Below the pieces are notes generated by a model. That model did not search any database, was not told where the DNA came from, and saw nothing but the letters and a program-made list of their open reading frames with translations. Position numbers and translations under genes: made by a program. Positions 10,116 to 14,614 of a DNA stretch of 14,614 nt are shown one piece after another (within the stretch, counting starts at the first letter, position 1; every line of letters begins with the position of its first letter). Origin of the DNA: an uncultured Gammaproteobacteria bacterium (GTDB lineage Bacteria > Pseudomonadota > Gammaproteobacteria > GCA-2729495); NCBI GenBank assembly GCA_947258805.1, contig CAMYJV010000065.1:1-14614 (forward strand), given 5' to 3'.

Positions 10116-10817
10116 TCAGTCATCGCCCATGATGCCGAGCAGGCTGAGCAGGTTGATGAAGATATTGAATATCGTGAGGTACAGCCCGTAGGTCGCCATG
10201 ATGTAGTTGGTTTCGCCGCCGTTGATGATGCGACTGGTGTCGAAGAGGATGAATCCGCTCATCAGCAGGATGATGCCTGCGGACACCGCCAGCGACAGGG
10301 CAGGCAGAGCCAGGAAGATATTGGCCAGCGCGGCAATCAGCACCACCATGAAGCCGGCGAACAGGAAGCCGCCCATGAAGCTGAAGTTGCGTTTCGACGT
10401 GAGGGCATAGGCCGACAGCGACAGGAATATCAGGCCCGTGCCACCCATCGCGGTGCCGACGATTTCCGGCCCCTTCGGCAGCGCCAGGTAAATATTCAGC
10501 AGCGGGCCAAGGCCCAGGCCAAGGGCGCCGGTAATCAGGAAAATGACCCCGATGCCTGCTGAAGAGTTAGCCACGCGCGGCAGCACGAAAATGCCGGCCA
10601 CCATCGCCACGCCCACCGAAATCAGGTAGGTCATGGGCGGCAGTGCGAGCGCCATGGAAATGCCCGCCGTCACCGCGCTGAACAGCAGCGTCATGGACAG
10701 CAGGAGATAGGTGTTCCTGAGGACCTTGTTGGTCGAAATCGCCGACTGCTGAATGGCCTCGGCGCTTAGCGCCTGCGCATTGCCGCTACGCCGCATGTAA
10801 TCCCTTTCCGACTGCAT
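10116..10817 (-). CDS. Bax inhibitor-1 / YccA family membrane protein
   Basis: 233 residues with about seven transmembrane helices after a polar N-terminus of ~30 residues (YMRRSGNAQALSAEAIQQS). Family landmarks include NKVLRNTYLLLSMTLLFSA in the first helix, ALTSKRNFSFMGGFL, ILLMSGFILFDTSRIINGG (with the conserved Asp of the LFDT stretch), and YLTIFNIFINLLSLLG near the C-terminus. Members include E. coli YccA, an inhibitor and substrate of the FtsH protease, and YbhL. Some homologues act as pH-sensitive calcium leak channels. Which role applies here cannot be told from sequence. The ATG has AAGGAG about 8 bases upstream; a promoter-like pair lies at 10860-10890 and a strong terminator follows. 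The gene is reverse to its neighbours on both sides. Confidence 0.93.
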   Translation of the reverse strand: MQSERDYMRRSGNAQALSAEAIQQSAISTNKVLRNTYLLLSMTLLFSAVTAGISMALALPPMTYLISVGVAMVAGIFVLPRVANSSAGIGVIFLITGALGLGLGPLLNIYLALPKGPEIVGTAMGGTGLIFLSLSAYALTSKRNFSFMGGFLFAGFMVVLIAALANIFLALPALSLAVSAGIILLMSGFILFDTSRIINGGETNYIMATYGLYLTIFNIFINLLSLLGIMGDD

Positions 10818-10859
10818 CCAGGTGTCTCCTTCAAATAGGACTTAAATGGTACGACATGG

Positions 10860-10890
10860 ATAATAGCATGGAGTTCCAAGCCGTCGTCAA
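10860..10890 (-). promoter_or_regulatory. Probable sigma70 promoter for the Bax inhibitor-1 gene
   Basis: On the reverse strand, TTGACG (complement of 10885-10890) and TATTAT (complement of 10860-10865) each match the consensus at five of six positions. TG one base before the -10 makes it an extended -10. The 19-base spacer is longer than ideal. It lies about 40 bases before the ATG at 10817. Confidence 0.5.
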
Positions 10891-10960
10891 ACAGGATACC
10901 GCAGAAATTGGCCCCCTCTCTTGCTGCCGGCGTGGCCGGCAACGACAATGCCAGCCTCGC

Positions 10961-11051
<91 letters not shown>

Positions 11052-11052
11052 T

Positions 11053-11088
11053 AATCAAAACGGGTCCCTTTATGGGCCCCTTTTGATT
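11053..11088 (+). terminator. Terminator-like hairpin after tRNA-Ser
   Basis: AATCAAAA (11053-11060) pairs exactly with TTTTGATT (11081-11088), and inside this GGG and CCC tracts pair around a TTTAT-type loop with one mismatch and one bulge. The T run within the 3' arm could serve as the release site. It starts two bases after the tRNA CCA, where a tRNA terminator is expected. Confidence 0.65.
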
Positions 11089-11103
11089 AGCTCCAGCGTT
11101 GAA

Positions 11104-11118
11104 GATTCGAACCCACGG
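11104..11118 (-). repeat. Inverted 15-nt copy of the tRNA-Ser T-arm
   Basis: Bases 11104-11118 are the exact reverse complement of 11022-11036, the T-stem/T-loop part of tRNA-Ser. Neither flank extends the match, and the surrounding reverse-strand sequence does not fold into a second tRNA. It could be the relic of another tRNA or of an integration event. Confidence 0.6.
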
Positions 11119-11135
11119 CAGTGCCGCGCGGGTTC

Positions 11136-11187
11136 AGCGTCGCTCCCGGCCATCCCTGGCCTCCGCGACGCTAATGCATCCCTGCAT
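11136..11187. other. Pair of hairpins with identical TCCC loops in the gap between tRNA-Ser and the acyltransferase operon
   Basis: The 11089-11357 gap has no convincing gene. It holds a compound hairpin, AGCGTCGC (11136-11143) with GCGACGCT (11165-11172), enclosing GGCCA-TCCC-TGGCC (11148-11161). Directly after it comes a second small one, ATGCA-TCCC-TGCAT (11174-11187). Both inner stems are perfect and share the loop TCCC. Further on, 11270-11320 is AT-rich and may contain the operon promoter, but I could not pick out reliable boxes. Confidence 0.45.
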
Positions 11188-11357
11188 GTCGCGGGTCCAG
11201 CAGGCGGAGCGCGCAGCGCTACCTGAACCACCATAGGTGATTCAAGCGCTTGGCCGAAGGCTGAGCCTGCCCTCATAAGCATTCTGATTTTCATGTGATA
11301 TACGTATGAAGTGATGGTTACTGACGGGATAGGTCTGCTGCGGCGGCGCGGAGCGTG

Positions 11358-12305
11358 ATGCTGGATGCTTTGCTCGACCTCTACCACCTTGGGCATTTCG
11401 TGCTGGCGGAGGTCGTGGGCCGGGTGCCGTCCGCAGCATTGCGCCGGGCCGCCATCAACGGGCTGGCGCGCAGCGCCTACCTGCTGTCGCGCAACAAACG
11501 TCGGCGGATCGAACGCAATGTCGGATGCGCGTTCGGCCAGCAGGCAGACCCGGCGCGGACGCGGCGCATCGCCATCGCCTGCTTTCGCGAATTCTGGCAG
11601 GAGATGGTGGAATGGGTGCCGGCCGTGGGCGACCGGCTGCCGGCAGCGGACATCGAAATCCGCGGCCTGGCACATTTGCAGGGCGCCCTCGCCGCGGGGA
11701 AAGGCGCGATCCTGTGGGAGAGCAACGGCTTCAGCCGCCGCGTGCAGGCCAAGCGGACTCTGCACGCGCACGGCATCCAGCTGCATCAGACCCACGGCGA
11801 GACCCATCTCGGCGTCATGTCGACCACCGCGGCACCCGGTACCTGGCTGCGTCGACGTCTGATGCGGCCGACCTACGAACAGCGCGAGGGAGCCTTCACC
11901 GCCGAAACCCTGATCATTCCGGTGCACAGTGCGATGGCGGCCGGCCGCGTCTATGTGACACGCCTTCGGCAGAACAAGATCCTGTGCATGGCGGGCGATG
12001 GCCGCATCGCGCGCAAGCTGTATCCGATCGAGTTCCTCGGTCAGAGCGTCACTTTCGCGCCAGGAGCGGTCAAATTGGCGCGGCTCGCTGGCGCGCCGCT
12101 TTTGCCGATGTTTTGGGCGCCCGCCGCCGACGGACCTGCGGTCCTCGAGATCGATCCGCCGATCGTTCCTGACCCCGCGGGCGACGTGGATGCCCAGGTA
12201 GTAGACTGCCTGCAACGGTTCGCGAACGCGCTCGAGGCGCGCGTCATGCGGTGGCCCGAAGCCTACCGCAACTGGCATATGGTCGACGACAGTGCCGGTG
12301 ACTGA
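11358..12305 (+). CDS. LpxL/HtrB-like acyltransferase family protein lacking HX4D
   Basis: 315 residues from the ATG at 11358 (a GTG lies one codon upstream; a weak GGAG is nearby). The overall plan is that of the lipid A late acyltransferase family: N-terminal helix (LLDLYHLGHFVLAEVVG), the basic RNKRRRIERNVGCAF (family members have RRxxxxNLxxAF), CFREFWQEMVEWVP, an LIIPVHSAMAAGRVYVTRLR segment, then MAGDGRIARK (family D..G pattern), GQSVTFAPGAVKLARLAGAP and PMFWAPAADG. Where LpxL has its catalytic HX4(D/E) this protein reads GAILWESNGFSRR without His, resembling uncharacterised LpxL-like proteins rather than true LpxL. Substrate and activity are therefore open; an acyl transfer to a lipid or glycan at the inner membrane is the general expectation. 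It leads a three-gene set; the next gene starts 64 bases downstream. Confidence 0.75.
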   Translation: MLDALLDLYHLGHFVLAEVVGRVPSAALRRAAINGLARSAYLLSRNKRRRIERNVGCAFGQQADPARTRRIAIACFREFWQEMVEWVPAVGDRLPAADIEIRGLAHLQGALAAGKGAILWESNGFSRRVQAKRTLHAHGIQLHQTHGETHLGVMSTTAAPGTWLRRRLMRPTYEQREGAFTAETLIIPVHSAMAAGRVYVTRLRQNKILCMAGDGRIARKLYPIEFLGQSVTFAPGAVKLARLAGAPLLPMFWAPAADGPAVLEIDPPIVPDPAGDVDAQVVDCLQRFANALEARVMRWPEAYRNWHMVDDSAGD

Positions 12306-12369
12306 CGCCAACGGTGGCAATGCGCCGTCCAACCACAACTTTTCATAGACCGGCGGGGCCTTGTGCACG

Positions 12370-13104
12370 ATGAGCAGCGACAACATCTTCGATGACGGTA
12401 GGCCGCCCGGCAGCGATTTCACATTCAACTCCGAGGCCGCCGCCGTCTTCGACAACATGATCGCGCGCAGCGTGCCGTTCTATCAGGAACAGCAGCGCAT
12501 GATCGTCGAGGTGGTGAAGCGCTATTGGCGGCCGGGCACCGACGTTTACGATCTCGGTTGCGCCACTGGCACGACGCTGATCAACCTGGGGCACGCGCTC
12601 GAAGGGCCCGGGCGCCTGGTCGGCTACGACAACTCGGAGGCGATGCTGCAGCAGGCGCGCGGCGCGGTGGCGGCCGAGGGCCTCGGCGATCGCGTCGAGC
12701 TGCGGCGCGGCGACCTCGATGAGCACCCCGAAGAGCTAGCGTTGGACGGTGCCGGCGCCGTGCTGCTGTGCTGGACCTTGCAATTCGTCCGGCCGCTGCA
12801 GCGCGAGGCGCTGATTCGCCGAGTCCACGACTCGCTAGCCGACGGTGGCGTCCTGGTGGTGACGGAGAAAGTGCTCAGCGACGCCCGCGCGCTCGACCGC
12901 GACTTCATCGACTTCTACTACGCCTTCAAGGCGCGGTCCGGCTATTCGGAGACGTATATCCACAAGAAGCGTGAGGCGCTGGAGAACGTGCTGGTGCCTT
13001 ACCGCATCGACGAGAACAAGGAATTGTTCCGTCGCAGCGGCTTCGGTGCCGTCGACAGTTTTTTCCAGTGGTTCAATTTCGTCGGCTTTCTGTGCGTGAA
13101 GTAG
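12370..13104 (+). CDS. cmoA: CmoA-family carboxy-S-adenosylmethionine synthase homologue
   Basis: CmoA converts SAM and prephenate to carboxy-SAM, which CmoB uses to make the tRNA wobble base cmo5U. The 244-residue protein lines up with E. coli CmoA (247) end to end: FTFNSEAAAVFDNMIARSVP near the N-terminus, SAM motif I VYDLGCATGTT (59-69), GYDNSEAML, WTLQFVRPLQREALI, VLVVTEK, FKARSGYSETYIHKKREALE and the C-terminal FFQWFNFVGFLCVK. The Arg of KKRE (residue 201) corresponds to E. coli Arg199, which binds the extra carboxylate of carboxy-SAM, so the special cofactor may well be made. Unusually, no cmoB follows; the neighbours are an acyltransferase and another methyltransferase. It could be the genuine tRNA enzyme with cmoB elsewhere, or a paralogue serving a different carboxymethylation. 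The ATG at 12370 is preferred to the TTG at 12361. Confidence 0.83.
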   Translation: MSSDNIFDDGRPPGSDFTFNSEAAAVFDNMIARSVPFYQEQQRMIVEVVKRYWRPGTDVYDLGCATGTTLINLGHALEGPGRLVGYDNSEAMLQQARGAVAAEGLGDRVELRRGDLDEHPEELALDGAGAVLLCWTLQFVRPLQREALIRRVHDSLADGGVLVVTEKVLSDARALDRDFIDFYYAFKARSGYSETYIHKKREALENVLVPYRIDENKELFRRSGFGAVDSFFQWFNFVGFLCVK

Positions 13105-13131
13105 CCGGCGCCAAGGCGGGCGCGAACGACG

Positions 13132-13920
13132 ATGGTCTCTAGGATCGCCGACCGGTTTCGTGCCGTGGCGGCAGTGCTGCTGCCGCTCGGCGTCCGGCAG
13201 TGGCTGCGCGCGCAGCAACGCCGTTTCGGACTGCATCGCAAGCCGGTCGGCACGGTCGCGTTCGGCGATCTGCGGCGGCTGACACCGATCAGCCCGGTCT
13301 TCGGTCTCGACCGTGGCTTGCCGATCATCGACCGTTACTACATTGATAAATTCCTCGCCAGTTGCGCCGACGACATTCGCGGCCGGGTCCTGGAGATGGG
13401 CGACGCCGCCTACACCCGCCGATTCGGCGGCCACCGGGTGACCCGGAGCGACGTGCTGCACTATGTCGCCGGCAACCCGGAAGCGACCATCGTCGGCGAT
13501 CTGACCGCAGCCGGCCACATCCAGTCAGACAGCTTCGACTGCATCATCGTCACCCAGACGCTGCAGATGATATTGGACGTCCGCGCGGCTCTGCAGCATC
13601 TGCACCGCATCCTGAAGCCCGGCGGCGTGTTGTTGGTGACATCACACGGTATCAGCCGCATCGCGCGGCGCGAAGGCATCGACCCTTGGGGTGAATACTG
13701 GCACTTCACCGCGCAGTCGACCCGGCACCTGTTCGGCGCCCTGTTCCCCGCCGACCACGTGCGCATCGTCACCTATGGGAATGTGTTGTCGGCAGCCGCG
13801 TCGCTGTATGGCCTGACCGCGGCAGATCTGACACGGGAGGAGCTGGACCATTGCGATGCCGATTTCGAGGTGATCGTCGCGGTGCGTGCACAGAAGCCGC
13901 TGTCCGGCGTCGCGCGGTAA
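13132..13920 (+). CDS. class I SAM-dependent methyltransferase (Methyltransf_11 type)
   Basis: 262 residues. After ~80 N-terminal residues comes an atypical motif I, GRVLEMGDAAYTRRFGG (about 84-100), then VTRSDVLHYVAGNP, TIVGDLT, SFDCIIVTQTLQMILDVRAA and LHRILKPGGVLLVTSHG (post-I/motif III region), and a C-terminal WGEYWHFTAQSTRHLF with YGNVL. The RFGG...TRSDVLH signature resembles a group of methyltransferases that I recall mainly near surface-polysaccharide or glycosyltransferase genes, but that is from memory and the substrate is unknown. ATG start 27 bases after the CmoA-like stop, no strong ribosome binding site. No signal peptide; a short hydrophobic patch near residues 10-20. It is the last gene of the three-gene set; its stop sits in CGCGGT-A-ACCGCG (13913-13925), a small palindrome. 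Confidence 0.82.
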   Translation: MVSRIADRFRAVAAVLLPLGVRQWLRAQQRRFGLHRKPVGTVAFGDLRRLTPISPVFGLDRGLPIIDRYYIDKFLASCADDIRGRVLEMGDAAYTRRFGGHRVTRSDVLHYVAGNPEATIVGDLTAAGHIQSDSFDCIIVTQTLQMILDVRAALQHLHRILKPGGVLLVTSHGISRIARREGIDPWGEYWHFTAQSTRHLFGALFPADHVRIVTYGNVLSAAASLYGLTAADLTREELDHCDADFEVIVAVRAQKPLSGVAR

Positions 13921-14015
13921 CCGCGGGATCGGCAGGCTCTAAGCATCCGTGATGACACAGTAAGTTAACAACTCCCGATGACGCTCCTGGAATAACAAGA
14001 AGTCGGAGGTTGTGA

Positions 14016-14035
14016 CGAAAAACAAACGTTTTTCG
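14016..14035. repeat. Perfect inverted repeat in the 13921-14246 gap
   Basis: CGAAAAAC (14016-14023) and GTTTTTCG (14028-14035) are perfect complements with a 4-base AAAC spacer. The T-containing arm could end transcription of the operon upstream (about 100 bases after its stop), or the repeat could be an operator for the downstream unit. The remaining gap between 13921 and 14119 shows no gene. Confidence 0.45.
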
Positions 14036-14119
14036 GCTGGGCGCACGAGGGTGCTGTTTTTGGTGCGTCCTTTTGTGGTTGCCTCTAGTTCTCGTCAGTC
14101 TACAGTCTTCCCCAGGGCG

Positions 14120-14206
14120 TCACCGGCAAAGCAATGCAGTCGTCCGCTGCATTGATGCGCAGGGACGGTTAACTGGCCCTGAATGACCAGACCCCGGGCT
14201 GCCGAG
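14120..14206 (+). promoter_or_regulatory. Candidate structured leader, c-di-GMP-I (GEMM)-like riboswitch, diverged core
   Basis: The stretch opens with CACCGGCAAAGC (14121-14132) and closes with CCGGGCTGCCGA (14194-14205); these resemble the GGCAAA start and CGGGTTGCCGA end of c-di-GMP-I riboswitches, and CGGCA pairs with TGCCG as a closing stem. Between them are a perfect 8-bp hairpin, CAATGCAG/CTGCATTG (14132-14139 with 14147-14154), and a second element with TTAAC and a CTGG/CCAG stem (14173-14176, 14187-14190). The near-invariant ACGCAAAGC joining segment is not intact (ATGCGCAGGG here), so ligand binding is doubtful. The element ends about 40 bases before a start codon, as a riboswitch would. 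Confidence 0.35.
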
Positions 14207-14246
14207 CCGCCAGACTGCCTTCCTGCTAACGGAATGGGGGGGTGTC

Positions 14247-14351
14247 ATGCCTAAGCTTGTCGCGGTCATTACTTGCTGCCTGTACATTGCTGCTTCTGCC
14301 AGGGCCGTTCAGGCCGCGAAAGCCACCGCGAAGCGGAAGGCGCACCGATGA
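14247..14351 (+). CDS. possible 34-residue secreted or leader peptide
   Basis: A short ORF, MPKLVAVITCCLYIAASARA followed by VQAAKATAKRKAHR, preceded by a G-rich run (14235-14242) that could act as a ribosome binding site. It has a signal-peptide shape: one Lys, a hydrophobic core, and an ASARA cleavage-like site, then a basic tail. Its TGA overlaps the ATG of the next ORF (ATGA at 14348-14351), suggesting coupling. It is equally possible that this is the start of the downstream protein separated by a frameshift. A GTG at 14242 in another frame also gives a signal-like N-terminus, so the reading frame here is not settled. No family recognised. Confidence 0.35.
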   Translation: MPKLVAVITCCLYIAASARAVQAAKATAKRKAHR

Positions 14352-14614
14352 CACAGGCGCTGTTCATGCTCTTGGTGGGCCTGGATTCCGTTGGCATCAG
14401 CGCCGCCGGCTTCACACCTTCAGGCGACTTTCCGGGCAGCAGGGTTGGTTCCGGGTTTTTTTCGAGTGAATACCCTGGCAGCGCCGCGAACGGCGCCTCT
14501 GCCGTTGACATCCCAATCTCAGGGTCTGCATACCCTGACGCATACCGATGGACCGGCAGCGCAGGCTCAGCGGCGCAGGGCAAACCCGGCGGACCGGTTG
14601 GCCAGGCGCGTGCT
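14348..14614 (+). CDS. Gly/Ser/Ala-rich protein of unknown function (3' truncated by window)
   Basis: The frame is open from ATG 14348 to the window end (89 codons) with no stop. It begins MTQALFMLLVGLDSVGISAA, a moderately hydrophobic start that could be a signal sequence, and continues GFTPSGDFPGSRVGSGFF, then SSEYPGSAANGASAVDIPIS and a Gly-rich end. Such low-complexity Gly/Ser/Pro composition suits an exported or surface protein, but nothing here identifies a family. The start overlaps the stop of the 34-residue ORF by ATGA. Low-complexity and missing 3' end keep confidence modest. Confidence 0.42.
   Translation, partial: MTQALFMLLVGLDSVGISAAGFTPSGDFPGSRVGSGFFSSEYPGSAANGASAVDIPISGSAYPDAYRWTGSAGSAAQGKPGGPVGQARA

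Noticed and set aside
9759..10562. Long forward-strand frame of 267 codons
   Set aside because: Only its first ~30 codons have homology (the prolyl oligopeptidase stub). The rest is the antisense of the small membrane gene and of the Bax inhibitor-1 gene, with low-complexity His/Gln/Asp-rich translation.
11070..12458. Reverse-strand ORF of 462 codons
   Set aside because: It is antisense to the acyltransferase gene; the translation is rich in His, Arg and Gly without recognisable motifs, a usual shadow in GC-rich DNA.
13913..13925. Palindrome CGCGGT-A-ACCGCG at the end of the last methyltransferase gene as a terminator
   Set aside because: Loop of one base is too tight and no T run follows; likely chance in GC-rich sequence.

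Overview
The window looks like chromosome from a GC-rich Gammaproteobacterium. The order ftsK, lolA, rarA, serS is a conserved gammaproteobacterial block, and every protein that can be placed (FtsK, LolA, SerS, YccA-type Bax inhibitor-1, CmoA-like and LpxL-like enzymes) is typical of Gram-negative bacteria. I cannot name a genus. One frameshifted gene with a divergent internal repeat is compatible with either real decay or a metagenome assembly join.

Region 1 (1-4650) is housekeeping and reads left to right: the C-terminal part of the DNA translocase FtsK, the lipoprotein carrier LolA, a small VanZ-type membrane protein, RarA (replication-fork AAA+ ATPase) and seryl-tRNA synthetase. rarA is broken by an extra 76 bp that repeats its Walker B segment with 18 of 75 bases changed but 24 of 25 amino acids kept.

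Region 2 (4655-9860) holds a prolyl oligopeptidase with a lipoprotein-like N-terminus, a reverse-strand remnant of a short-chain dehydrogenase, and an overlapping two-gene cyclic-di-GMP module (DUF3391/HD-GYP, then degenerate-GGDEF/EAL). Just after the EAL gene lies a second, decayed copy of the last ~34 codons of prolyl oligopeptidase. The signalling module is thus flanked by a gene remnant and by a duplicated gene end, and its base composition looks lower in GC than its surroundings. This is what an acquired or rearranged block would look like.

Region 3 (9861-11190) contains a 61-residue two-helix membrane protein and a Bax inhibitor-1 protein, both on the reverse strand with a terminator between them, then tRNA-Ser(UGA) on the forward strand. 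Downstream of the tRNA come a terminator-like hairpin, an inverted 15-nt copy of the tRNA T-arm, and two hairpins with the same TCCC loop.

Region 4 (11358-13920) is a probable three-gene operon: an LpxL/HtrB-like acyltransferase lacking the usual HX4D motif, a CmoA-family protein that keeps the carboxy-SAM-binding arginine but has no cmoB beside it, and a class I methyltransferase. Why these sit together is unknown; this is the best candidate in the window for an undescribed pathway.

Region 5 (13921-14614) is a ~325-bp non-coding stretch with two clear inverted repeats, one inside a possible (diverged) c-di-GMP-I-like riboswitch. It is followed by a 34-codon ORF coupled by ATGA to a Gly/Ser-rich ORF that runs off the window.
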